A DNA stretch of 64,000 nucleotides from Streptomyces graminofaciens (GTDB lineage Bacteria; Actinomycetota; Actinomycetes; Streptomycetales; Streptomycetaceae): contig NZ_AP018448.1 in NCBI RefSeq assembly GCF_030294945.1, forward strand, positions 10,760,501 to 10,824,500, written 5' to 3'. Positions 8,864 to 17,049 of this stretch are shown one piece after another. The notes below the pieces were generated by a model. That model worked only from the letters and a program-made list of their open reading frames with translations, searched no databases and was not told the DNA's origin. The translations under genes and the position numbers were made by a program. The stretch's first letter is position 1. Every line of letters begins with the position of its first letter.

Positions 8864-9862
8864 TCACTTTCCCGTCGGCCGGACCAGTTCCCAGGTGTCG
8901 ACGGCGAAGTCGAGGCTCAGGCCGTGCCGTGCGTACAGGGCGAGGGCGCCACTGCTGTTGTCCGTGTCCACACCGAGGCCGACGCGGTCGCGCCCGAGCG
9001 CAGTGTAGTGCCCGAAGGCGTGGCGCAGCAGCAGGCTGCCGAGGCCCCGGCCCCGGGCCTCGCGCAGAACGCCCAGGTTGGAGATCCAGCCCATCGAGAC
9101 GCGGTTGTTGCGGGTGCGCATGACCGCCGCGTCACCGAGGCCGTCGACCCGGGCGATCCAGATCAGCGACCAGTCGGCGTTCTCCGCGTCGATGTCGTCC
9201 AGCCACTGCTCGTATGTACGCCGCTGGAAGTCGAAGTGGTCGGTGAAGGACTCCTGGAGCACGGCGTGCGCGCTCCTGCGGTCCGCCTCGGTCGCGCACG
9301 GGCGCAGTGTGACGCCGGCCGGCGGTACGGGCGGCCGGTCGGCGGCGGACAGGGGGCGGTGCAGGCAGTTGTAGCGGCGGACCGGCCGCCAGCCGCGGCC
9401 GCGCAGCGCGTCCAGGTCCGTCGTGGGCGTGGTGTTGAGAGACAGATGGATCACCGCCCGGGACGCCCCGTTGGCGGCCGCCCGCTCCACGGCGCGCGCT
9501 TCCATCGGGTCGAACAGACGCAGTCCGTCGACTGACCGGCCGGGCAGCACATAGTGGTCCATATCGATCCGCTCACCGCCGGACTCGTCCCACAGCAGGC
9601 CGTAGGCGATCAGCCGGTCGCCGCCGAACATCAGCCAGGTGTCGCGCTCCAGATCCACCTCGGAGTGCTTCAAGTCGGCCTGAACCTCGTCGAGTTGGGC
9701 GTCGACTCGACCGAGCTCCGCCATGTCCACCTCGCCCATGAGGGCGCAGATCGCCGCCGCGTCGTCGAGGGTCGCCGGGCGCACGGTCGGACCGGGAGTC
9801 AGGGGCGGCTGCGGGCTCATGCGCACACTGTCGGGTGCCTGAGACCCGGACCGCAACGGCAT
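8864..9862 (-). CDS. GNAT family N-acetyltransferase with two GNAT-like halves
   Basis: A 332-residue protein with tandem GNAT-like folds. The C-terminal half carries the acetyl-CoA pyrophosphate loop (GVLREARGRGLGSLLL, about residues 263-278) and a typical final strand. The N-terminal half (about 27-170) keeps the fold pattern but lacks a clear Q/RxxGxG/A loop, so it is probably degenerate. The acceptor is unknown. Its ATG at 9862 directly abuts the TAA of the SulP reading frame (TAAATG), which suggests translational coupling. An internal ATG at 9820 (MSPQPP) is a reasonable alternative because homology starts after it. Confidence 0.8.
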   Translation of the reverse strand: MPLRSGSQAPDSVRMSPQPPLTPGPTVRPATLDDAAAICALMGEVDMAELGRVDAQLDEVQADLKHSEVDLERDTWLMFGGDRLIAYGLLWDESGGERIDMDHYVLPGRSVDGLRLFDPMEARAVERAAANGASRAVIHLSLNTTPTTDLDALRGRGWRPVRRYNCLHRPLSAADRPPVPPAGVTLRPCATEADRRSAHAVLQESFTDHFDFQRRTYEQWLDDIDAENADWSLIWIARVDGLGDAAVMRTRNNRVSMGWISNLGVLREARGRGLGSLLLRHAFGHYTALGRDRVGLGVDTDNSSGALALYARHGLSLDFAVDTWELVRPTGK

Positions 9863-11584
9863 TTACGCCGATCCGGCCTCGCGGCTCCACGCCCGGTACG
9901 CCGCCACCGCGGTCGGCAGCGTGGGGAAGATCCGCTCGTCGCCGACCCGCTGCGCGAGCCCGTACGCCTCCAGCTCGTCCCGCAGTTCCTGCTTGACCCG
10001 GGCGAGGGCGAAGACGATGTCGCGTTCGATCAGCTCCCGGCGCAGTTCCTCGACAGCGTCCAGGGCGGTGATGTCGACCTCCACATTGGCCTCGGTGTTG
10101 AGCAGGAACCAGCGCACCGGCACTTCCTGCTCGTCGACGGCGGCCAGCGCCCGGCGCCGGAAGTCCTCGGCGTTGGCGAAGAAGAGAGGGGAGTCGTAGC
10201 GGTAGACGAGCAGCCCCGGGATCGTACGGGCCTCCGGGTAGTCGTCCACGTCGTGCATCCCCGCCACCCCCGGCACCAGGCCCTCGACCGCGTCGTTCGG
10301 CCGGGCGGCCCGCGTCAGCAGCTCGGCCACCGACAGCCCGACGGCGATCAGTACGCCGTAGAGGATGCCCAGGGCGAGCGCACCCGCCAGGCAGCCGAGG
10401 GCCAGGAGCAGTTCCCGTCGGCGGAAGGAGGCCAGGCGGCGGAAGCCCGCGAGGTCGACCATCTGGACGGCCGCGTAGACCACGATCGCGCCCAGCACGG
10501 CCTGCGGCGTGCGGGTCAGCAGCGAGCCGAGGAACAGCAGGACGCAGAGCACCGCCACGCCCGAGACCAGCGCGTACACCTGGCTGCGGGCGCCCGCAGA
10601 GGAGGCGAGCCGCGGTACGGCTGGCGCTGCTGCTCACCGGCATCCCGTGCAGCACGCCCGCCCCCAGACTGGCCGCGCCGAGAGCGAGGAACTCCTGGTT
10701 GGCGTCGACCCCCGGCTCTTCTCCTCGCGGTCGGCGAAGGCACGGGCCGTGAGGACGACGTCGGTGTAGCAGACGAGGAGGACACCCAGGGCGGGCAGCA
10801 GCAGATGCGGCAGCTCGGTGAGGTCCGGCACGGCGAAGCCAGGCAGTCCGGACGGCACCTCGCCGATCGTCCTGACGCCATGGCGGTCGTCGAGATCGAA
10901 GAGGGCCACCGTCGCCGTACCGAGGACGACCGCGAGCAGCGCGCCCGGGAGCGCCCGGGAGAGCCGGGGCAGCCCGAACAGGAACGCGATGGCCACCGCC
11001 GCGAGGACGAGGGTGGCCGCATGGGCGTCCCCGAGGTGCCCTACGAACGACCACAGCTTCGGGAAGAATTCCGAGCCCTCGATCGTCACTCCGGTGAGCT
11101 TGGGCAGCTGGTCCATGATCATGATCATTGCCAGTCCGGCCAGATAGCCGATGAGGACCGGCCGGGAGAGCAGATCGGCGACGAACCCCAGCCGTACGGC
11201 CCAGGCCACCAGACACAGCAGCCCGACCGTGATCGCGAGGACGGCCGCCAGCGTGGCGTACCGCTTCGGGTCACCGTCGGCGAGTGGGCCGATCACCGCC
11301 GCCGTCATCAGCGCGGCCGTCGACTCCGGGCCGATCGACAGCACGTGCGACGAGCCGAGCAGGGGATACAGGGCGAGCGCGGGCAGCATCGCCCAGAGCC
11401 CGACCACCGGCGGCAGCCCGGCCACCACCGCGTACGCCATCACCTGCGGGACCAGATACGCGGCCACCGTCACCCCGGCGAGCAGATCGCCGCGCAGCCA
11501 CGACCGCCGGTATCCCAGGAGGGTGCCGAGCCCGGGAGCCAGACGACGCCACCCCGGCCCACGCCCGCCCGAGCCGCCGGTCAT
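9863..11584 (-). pseudogene. SulP family anion transporter with STAS domain, broken by two frameshifts
   Basis: The first part (start 11584, good AGGAG) covers the N-terminal SulP membrane domain, from GDLLAGVTVAAYLVPQ to VVLTARAFADR. The last part (ending 9863) carries the remaining helices and a C-terminal STAS domain. Between about 10709 and 10611 the protein continues in another frame, where VDANQEFLALG and GMPVSSSASRTA, both hallmark SulP motifs, are read. A base appears to be missing in the C5 run at 10709-10713 and an extra base present near 10610. The outer parts share one frame, but a stop at 10634 interrupts them. Members import sulfate, bicarbonate or other anions. It is either a true pseudogene or two sequencing errors; one error alone would not explain it. 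Confidence 0.8.
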
Positions 11585-11635
11585 ACGTCTCCTCTCGCCC
11601 GGTGATCCCAGCATCCATCGGAAGGGAAAGATCCG

Positions 11636-11698
11636 CGACGGGCGACGGGCGACGGGCGACGGGCGACGGGCGACGGGCGACGGGCGACGGGCGACGGG
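11636..11698. repeat. Heptamer tandem repeat (CGACGGG) x 9
   Basis: Nine uninterrupted copies of CGACGGG (63 bases), followed by degraded copies (CGGCAGG and similar) to about 11730. It lies between the apbE stop and the SulP start, about 50-110 bases upstream of the SulP start codon. Seven is not a multiple of three, so copy-number change would not preserve any frame. Confidence 0.95.
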
Positions 11699-11739
11699 CG
11701 GCAGGCCACGGGCGGCAGGCGGAGGGGGACGACGGCGAA

Positions 11740-11764
11740 GGGCCGGGCAGCGGCTGCCCGGCCC
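11740..11764 (-). terminator. Hairpin terminator downstream of apbE
   Basis: GGGCCGGGCAG and CTGCCCGGCCC form a perfect 11-bp stem with a 3-base loop, 19 bases after the apbE stop. It should end the flavin-locus transcript before SulP. Confidence 0.75.
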
Positions 11765-11782
11765 TCTCCACAGCCACAGGTC

Positions 11783-12505
11783 TCAGGCGGCCACCGGCAA
11801 CCCCGGCGTACGGAAGACCCGCCGCTCGGCGTCGACCGCGAACACCTCGCAGCCCTTCTGCCCACAGGCCCACTCGATGCCCTCGGCGCCCATCGCGAAG
11901 GCCGCCGTGGCGACCGAGTCGGCCTCGGTCAGGGTCGGGGCCACCACGGTCAGGCTGAGCAGCCCGGTCGCGGGCCGGCCCGTACGGCCGTCGATGATGT
12001 GGTCGCCGCGCTCGTAGCGCGCGGAGGTCGCGACCGCCTCGTCCGTCAAGCGCAGCACCACACACAGCTTGTCCGCCTGCTCGGGGTGGCGTACGCCCAC
12101 CCGCCAGGGCCCGCCGGAGGCGACCACGTCACCACCGGCGTTCAGGCAGAACCGCCGGGCCCCGGCCGCGGTGAGCAGCTCCGCTGCCCGCTGTACCGAC
12201 CAGCCCTTCACCACCGCGCACGGGTCGAGACCGCGACCGGGCAGCCGTACGTCGAAGGCGCCGCCCGTCGCCACCCGGTAGCGCTCGCACAGGTCGAGCA
12301 CCTCCGTGAGGTCCGCGCTGAGATCCTTCGCCGCCAGCTCGCCCCGGTCGAGGCGGGAGACCTCGCTGTCGGGCTTGAACGGGCTGAACCGGACGTCGAC
12401 CTCGTTCAGCCACGCGAACACCGCGTCCGCCGACGTCTCGGGTACGTCCTCGTCGTCCACCCGCAGCGAGACCGGGAACCCCATCACCTGCTCGACCCAC
12501 CGCAC
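11783..12505 (-). CDS. apbE: FAD:protein FMN transferase (ApbE)
   Basis: A 240-residue ApbE-fold flavin transferase, at the short end of the family. It attaches FMN from FAD covalently to a threonine in a target motif. Visible motifs are the N-terminal GFPVSLRV strand, FSPFKPDSEVSRL, a GGAFDVR element, LNAGGDVVASG, and the Mg-binding DHIIDGRTGRP region. It starts 2 bases after the stop of the gene for a protein with two perfect flavinylation motifs, which is the obvious substrate. No signal peptide or lipobox is seen, so this copy looks cytoplasmic or uses another export route; that is unusual because its target appears exported. Confidence 0.92.
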   Translation of the reverse strand: MRWVEQVMGFPVSLRVDDEDVPETSADAVFAWLNEVDVRFSPFKPDSEVSRLDRGELAAKDLSADLTEVLDLCERYRVATGGAFDVRLPGRGLDPCAVVKGWSVQRAAELLTAAGARRFCLNAGGDVVASGGPWRVGVRHPEQADKLCVVLRLTDEAVATSARYERGDHIIDGRTGRPATGLLSLTVVAPTLTEADSVATAAFAMGAEGIEWACGQKGCEVFAVDAERRVFRTPGLPVAA

Positions 12506-12507
12506 GC

Positions 12508-13257
12508 TCAGGCGCCCTTCGCGTCGATCGCCGCCTGGAGGGACTGCCGGTAGCCGTCGCTGGTGATGGTCGCGCCGGAGACGGTGTCGATGTCGGCGCT
12601 CTGCGCCGCGAGGGTCTCCTCGATCAGCGTCGGTACGGCGGCCGTGGTCTGCGGGTGGTTGGGCTGCTGCAGCATCTGCACGGCGCTGATCTCGTCGCCC
12701 TCGAAGGTGACCTGCACCTGCACGGTGCCCTTCGACGTGTCGACCGCCGTGCCGTCGACGGTCTGCGAAGCGGAGGCCGCCGAGTCCGAGTCCTTGTCCG
12801 AGCCGGAATCGGAAGAGGAGCCGGAGGAGGAGTCGGACGACGAGGACGAAGCCGAGTCGTCGTTCGCGTCGATCGCCGCCTGGAGGGACTCCCGGTAGCC
12901 GTCGCTGGTGATCGTCGCGCCGGAGACCGTGTCGATCTCGGCGCTCTGCGCCTGAAGCGTCTCCTCGATCAGCTTCGGCACCGCGGCCGTCGTCTGCGGA
13001 TGGTCCGGCTGCTGGAGCATCTTCACAGCCGTGATCTCGGTGCCCACGAAGGTCACCTGGACCTGCACGGTGCCCTTCTCGGTGTCCACGGCCGTGCCCT
13101 TGACGACGGTGGAACCGTCGGTGGAGGTGGACGCGGAGGCCGAAGGGGTGGATTCGGAGGCCTGTGAGCTCGACGTCGTCTCGGTCGACGGCGTGTACCG
13201 CCAGACGGGGACGAGGGCGGCGGCGCTCAGGACCAGTACAGGTATGGCTCGTTTCAC
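12508..13257 (-). CDS. Secreted protein with two FMN-binding domains
   Basis: A 249-residue exported flavoprotein. It has an N-terminal hydrophobic signal or anchor (residues 3-20), a Ser/Thr-rich stalk (22-50), FMN-binding domain 1 (about 52-131), a Ser/Asp-rich linker (132-164) and FMN-binding domain 2 (about 167-246). Each domain carries DTVSGATITS, the ApbE flavinylation motif, so FMN is expected on Thr115 and Thr230. The domains are close copies in protein and DNA. The start is taken as GTG 13257, with GAGGAAG 8 bases upstream and 13 bases after the upstream gene's stop. By analogy with NqrC/RnfG-type domains it relays electrons outside the membrane, probably from the neighbouring ferric-reductase-like protein. 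Confidence 0.9.
   Translation of the reverse strand: MKRAIPVLVLSAAALVPVWRYTPSTETTSSSQASESTPSASASTSTDGSTVVKGTAVDTEKGTVQVQVTFVGTEITAVKMLQQPDHPQTTAAVPKLIEETLQAQSAEIDTVSGATITSDGYRESLQAAIDANDDSASSSSSDSSSGSSSDSGSDKDSDSAASASQTVDGTAVDTSKGTVQVQVTFEGDEISAVQMLQQPNHPQTTAAVPTLIEETLAAQSADIDTVSGATITSDGYRQSLQAAIDAKGA
12518..13095. repeat. Internal direct repeat encoding the duplicated FMN-binding domain
   Basis: The copies begin at about 12518 and 12863, an offset of 345 bases or 115 codons. Long stretches such as the one covering the SGATITS codons differ at only a few third positions. This indicates a fairly recent in-frame duplication, or gene conversion holding the copies alike. Confidence 0.85.
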
Positions 13258-13270
13258 GGTGTCGTCTTCC

Positions 13271-14614
13271 TCATCCGGCCAGGCTGAAGCGCTCGAAGTG
13301 GATCTGCTGCTTGGGCACGTCCAGCTCACGCAGGTTGCCCAGCACCGCGTTCATCATCGGCGGCGGCCCGCACAGGAACACGTCCCGCTCCCTGATGTCC
13401 GGCACCAGCCGCACCAGCTCGCTCGGCGCCAGCTTGTCGGGGCTGACCGGGCCGGTCACCAGGTGCAGCTCGCAGCCCTTGGCGTGGGCGAGCTCCCGCA
13501 GTTCGTCGTAGAGGACCGCGTCCCGGTCGGTGGCCACCCGGTAGAGGATCACGGCGTGCCCGTCTATCTCCTCCAGCAGTGCCCGGATCGGGGTGACACC
13601 CACGCCACCGGCGATCAGCACGGACTCCGGGCGGGTGCGGTGCATCGCGGTGAACGCGCCGTACGGGCCCTCGGCGAACACACGCGTGCCCACCTTCACA
13701 TGCTTCAGGGCCGCGCTGCCGTCACCGGCGGCCTTCGCCGTCAGCCGCAGCTGCCTGCCGTCGGGCGCCGCCGACAGGGAGAACGGGTTGGCCTGCCACC
13801 AGCGGTCCGGGGTCAGGAAGCGCCACATGAAGAACTGGCCGGCCCGCGCGGGCATCTTGTCCAGGTCACGGCCGGTCATATAGATCGACACGACGTTGTC
13901 GGCCTCGGGGACGACGGCCGTCACCCGCAGCTGGTGACGCCAGTTCCGCCACAGCGGCAGCACGAGACGGCCCAGGAACACCGCGGCGAGCGCGAAGCCC
14001 CATACGCCGTACCAGTACGTCTTCGCCGGCTCGGACGAGGCGAACGTCGTGCCCGCCGCGACCTGGTGAGTGAAGGCCAGCACCACCGCAACGTACGTGT
14101 ACAGGTGGATGAAGTGCCACGTCTCGTACGCCAGACGGCGGCGGGCGGCCCTGGCCGAGACCACGCCGATCACGATGATCAGGGCCAGGGCGACGATCGC
14201 GCGCAGTACGCCCTCGACGGTCTCGGCGAGGTCGACCAACTGGTTGACCGGGTCCAGGGAGGAGGAATCGGCGTAGCCGAAGACGATGAACACGGCGTGC
14301 GTCAGCAGCAGCCACAGCACCGAGAAACCGGTCCAGCGGTGCCAGGAGGTCAGCCGGTCCATGCCGATGCGCCGGTCGAACCAGGGCAGCCGGGCCACCA
14401 GCAGCAGCTGGAAGGCCATCAGCAGCGCGCCGTACAGGCCGGTCAGCCGGCCCAGCACGATCAGGGTGTTCGAGGCGAAGCCCGCCTGGACGAAGAAGAC
14501 GGTCACCACCGCCACATTGGCGGCCAGTACGGCGTAGAGGCCGCTACGGGCGACCACTTTGGGGCGCACTCCCGGGCGACTGGGCGCCGCGGGGGGTTGT
14601 TGGACAGTGGTCAC
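13271..14614 (-). CDS. Ferric reductase-like transmembrane protein with FAD/NAD(P) reductase domain
   Basis: A 447-residue integral membrane flavocytochrome-type protein. About six helices occupy residues 24-235 and include heme-ligand histidines in HRWTGF, the LTHAVF helix and HFIHLYTY. The cytoplasmic ferredoxin-reductase module follows: an FAD site (NPFSLSAAPD), the NAD(P) loop GGVGVTPI, and a C-terminal CGPPPMM. Such proteins carry electrons from cytosolic NAD(P)H across the membrane. It is first of a three-gene run (reductase, twin-FMN protein, ApbE), so the acceptor is probably the FMN protein. It is divergent from a two-component system, which may control it. Confidence 0.9.
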   Translation of the reverse strand: MTTVQQPPAAPSRPGVRPKVVARSGLYAVLAANVAVVTVFFVQAGFASNTLIVLGRLTGLYGALLMAFQLLLVARLPWFDRRIGMDRLTSWHRWTGFSVLWLLLTHAVFIVFGYADSSSLDPVNQLVDLAETVEGVLRAIVALALIIVIGVVSARAARRRLAYETWHFIHLYTYVAVVLAFTHQVAAGTTFASSEPAKTYWYGVWGFALAAVFLGRLVLPLWRNWRHQLRVTAVVPEADNVVSIYMTGRDLDKMPARAGQFFMWRFLTPDRWWQANPFSLSAAPDGRQLRLTAKAAGDGSAALKHVKVGTRVFAEGPYGAFTAMHRTRPESVLIAGGVGVTPIRALLEEIDGHAVILYRVATDRDAVLYDELRELAHAKGCELHLVTGPVSPDKLAPSELVRLVPDIRERDVFLCGPPPMMNAVLGNLRELDVPKQQIHFERFSLAG

Positions 14615-14745
14615 GGGTGGTCGCTCCTTGATCGGGTCCGGGGTACGAGCTTCTCCGGGATGGGCTGTCGTTTTACTGTCGATGAACTTTCAAGTGTTTA
14701 TCGATCTGCTGGCGAGCCCCCTGCGGCTATGGCGCGAAGCGCCAC
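14615..14745. promoter_or_regulatory. Shared divergent promoter region, flavin locus and two-component system
   Basis: 131 bases separate the reductase start (minus) from the regulator start (plus). They include a locally AT-richer patch (about 14665-14705). No clear direct repeat was seen. It is the natural binding region for the adjacent OmpR-type regulator. Confidence 0.45.
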
Positions 14746-15462
14746 GTGACGCAGTATGAGCACGTGGAAAAAGTGCGACTTCTCGTGGTGGACGACGATC
14801 CGCCCATCGCCGACCTCGTGGCGACAGTGGCCCGCTACGAGGGCTGGGAGGCGGTCACCGCGTACTCGGGAGAGGACGCGCTGCGGCAGGCCGCAGAGTT
14901 CCACCCGGACATCGTGGTGCTGGATCTGATGCTGCCAGGCCTCGACGGATTCGGCGTGCTCGACCGGCTGCGCCAGTCCGGCACGATGGTGCCCGTGGTC
15001 TTCCTCACCGCCCGCGACGGCGTCGCCGACCGGGTCGCCGGACTCACCCGGGGCGGTGACGACTATCTGGTCAAGCCGTTCGCCGTGGAGGAGCTGATGG
15101 CCCGGCTGCGCACGGTGCTGCGCCGCAGCGCCGGGCCCTCCTTCCAGCGGTCCGTGCTCCAGGTCGCGGACCTGACCATGGACGAGGACACCCGCGAGGT
15201 CCGCCGCGGCGAAAAACTGCTCACGCTCACCCCCACCGAGTACGAGGTGCTGCGCTACCTCATGCGCAAGTCGCCCACCGTCCTCACCAAGGCACAGATC
15301 CTCGACCACGTCTGGGAGTACGGCTTCGGCGGCCGCTCCAACGTGGTCGAGCTGGTCGTCAGCCGGCTGCGCCGCAAGCTCGACGGCATCGATGACGGCA
15401 TCGCACCGCTCATCCACACCGTACGAGGGTTCGGATACGTGCTCCGGCAGGCCAGCGAGTGA
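14746..15462 (+). CDS. OmpR-family response regulator
   Basis: A 238-residue DNA-binding response regulator. The receiver domain has the acidic pocket VVDDDPP (about 14-20), phospho-acceptor Asp60 (VVLDLMLPG), the switch Thr in FLTARD, and Lys in LVKPF. The C-terminal winged helix (about 140-235) includes LTPTEYEVLRYLM and RGFGYVLR. GTG 14746 is the start. The last base of its final sense codon and its stop overlap the GTG of the kinase gene, so the two are co-translated. It is divergent from the flavin electron-transfer genes, which suggests it controls them. Confidence 0.93.
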   Translation: MTQYEHVEKVRLLVVDDDPPIADLVATVARYEGWEAVTAYSGEDALRQAAEFHPDIVVLDLMLPGLDGFGVLDRLRQSGTMVPVVFLTARDGVADRVAGLTRGGDDYLVKPFAVEELMARLRTVLRRSAGPSFQRSVLQVADLTMDEDTREVRRGEKLLTLTPTEYEVLRYLMRKSPTVLTKAQILDHVWEYGFGGRSNVVELVVSRLRRKLDGIDDGIAPLIHTVRGFGYVLRQASE

Positions 15463-16904
15463 TCGGCCGGCTGCGACAGGTCTACTGCGGGATGCGCCTG
15501 GGCACCCGGCTCGCGCTGGGCCTGGGCGCCCTCGCGCTGGTCGTGTTCGCCGTCGTCGGCAGCGCGCTGACCATGTACATGCGGGACTATCTGTCGGCGC
15601 AGCTCAACGAACAGCTGAGGATCGCCCAGATCGCCCAGTCCAAGAGCATCGCGGACAACGGCACGCTGCAGGGCAAGAAGTACTACGGCTGGTACTACGC
15701 CGTGTACGACGTCTCGAACGGCGCCCCCGTGCTTCGCACACCCGAGGACGCCGCCGACGTACCGAAGGACATCGACGACTTCACCGCCGTGGCCCGCGCC
15801 CAGACCAGGGCGGACACGGAGGTCGTGCGCACCGGCCACCTCAGGGGCCAGGGCCAGTACCGGATGCGCGCCTGCGAGGTCGAGCCCGGAGTGATCCTGG
15901 TCAGCGCCGCGCCCATGGACGAGATCGAGGACACCGTGGGCCGGCTGATCGCCGTCCAGGTGGTCACCTTCGTCCTCGCCCTGACCGCGCTCGTCGTCTT
16001 CGGCCGGCAGATGCTGCGCCGTGGACTGAAGCCGCTGAGCGACATGGCGCACACGGCCCGCGGCATCACCTCGCACGACCTGACGGACTCGGCGCGGCTG
16101 CAGGTGCGCGCCGACGGCGGCGACGGCGGCTTTGAGGTGGAGGAACTGCGCACCGCCTTCAACACCATGCTGGAGCACATCGACGACGCGCTCGCCGTGC
16201 GCACTGCGGCCGAACAGCGCCTGCGCCGCTTCGTCGCCGACGCCTCCCACGAACTGCGCACCCCCCTGATGTCGGTACGCGGTTACGCCGACCTCTTCCA
16301 GTACGCCGCCGCCCACAGCCCCGAGGAACGAGACAAGCATCTGGCCCGGCTGCGCGCCGAAGCCGCCCGCATGGGTGTCCTCCTCGACGACCTGCTGCTG
16401 CTCGCCCGCCTGGACGCCGCCGACGTGGAGACCCCGCTGCGGCACGAGGAGGCCGACCTGGTCGAGCTGGTGCAGCAGGCGGCGGACGCCTTCCGCGCCG
16501 GCCGCCCCGACCATCCGCTGACCGTGACGACCGGCTCCCGCCCGGTACGGCTGCGCCTGGACGTCCTGCGGGTACGGCAGGTCCTCGACAACCTCCTGGC
16601 CAACGCCGCCGTGCACACCCCGGCCGGTACGAAGGTGTCCGTGTCGGTCGCCGTCTCCTCCGGCACGGCCGAGGTGCGGGTCTCCGACTCGGGTCCCGGG
16701 ATCCCGGCCGCCGACCAGGCCCAGGTCTTCGACCGCTTCTACCGTGTCGACAAGGCCCGCAGCCGCGACCGCGGCGGCAGCGGCCTTGGGCTCGCGGTCG
16801 TCCGCTCCCTGGTCCGCGCCCACGGCGGCACGGTGGAACTCACCAGCGAGCCGGGCGAGACGACCTTCACGGTGAGACTGCCGTTGGGGCGACTCATCGC
16901 GTAG
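15459..16904 (+). CDS. Sensor histidine kinase, HAMP-HisKA type
   Basis: A 481-residue membrane kinase, partner of the overlapping response regulator. It has TM1 at about 19-42, an extracytoplasmic sensor of about 120 residues, TM2 at about 162-182, HAMP at about 184-240, a HisKA dimerisation helix with phospho-acceptor His264 (DASHELRTPL), and a HATPase domain with N box (LDNLLANAAVH), G1 (DSGPGIP) and G2 (GGSGLGLAVV). GTG 15459 overlaps the regulator stop by 4 bases. The sensor domain resembles no ligand fold I can name. Redox or metal sensing is only a guess from its neighbours. Confidence 0.93.
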   Translation: MIGRLRQVYCGMRLGTRLALGLGALALVVFAVVGSALTMYMRDYLSAQLNEQLRIAQIAQSKSIADNGTLQGKKYYGWYYAVYDVSNGAPVLRTPEDAADVPKDIDDFTAVARAQTRADTEVVRTGHLRGQGQYRMRACEVEPGVILVSAAPMDEIEDTVGRLIAVQVVTFVLALTALVVFGRQMLRRGLKPLSDMAHTARGITSHDLTDSARLQVRADGGDGGFEVEELRTAFNTMLEHIDDALAVRTAAEQRLRRFVADASHELRTPLMSVRGYADLFQYAAAHSPEERDKHLARLRAEAARMGVLLDDLLLLARLDAADVETPLRHEEADLVELVQQAADAFRAGRPDHPLTVTTGSRPVRLRLDVLRVRQVLDNLLANAAVHTPAGTKVSVSVAVSSGTAEVRVSDSGPGIPAADQAQVFDRFYRVDKARSRDRGGSGLGLAVVRSLVRAHGGTVELTSEPGETTFTVRLPLGRLIA

Positions 16905-16910
16905 CCGCAC

Positions 16911-16981
16911 GGGACCGGTGAGGCTTGCGCGACCGGTGGGCTTACGCGACCGGTGAGGCTTACGCGACCGGTGAGGCCGCG
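16911..16981. repeat. Four imperfect copies of an 18-bp unit
   Basis: GCGACCGGTGAGGCTTAC-type units at 16911, 16929 (one base shorter), 16946 and 16964, starting just after the kinase stop. Each contains ACCGGT. The function is unknown. Confidence 0.85.
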
Positions 16982-17049
16982 CGTGGCCTGCGGTTTCTTT
17001 GCGCTTCGCTGGTACGTCCGGGTCACGCGGAGGCCCTAGCCTGATCGCC

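Noticed and set aside
9554..11605. A 683-codon plus-strand frame opposite SulP
   Set aside because: It is very rich in Arg, Gln and His with no recognisable motif; the minus strand carries clear SulP and GNAT motifs.
11636..11698. Possible CRISPR-like array
   Set aside because: The repeat units are 7 bases and directly adjacent with no spacers; the repeats at 16911 and 24903 fail the same test, and no cas gene is present.
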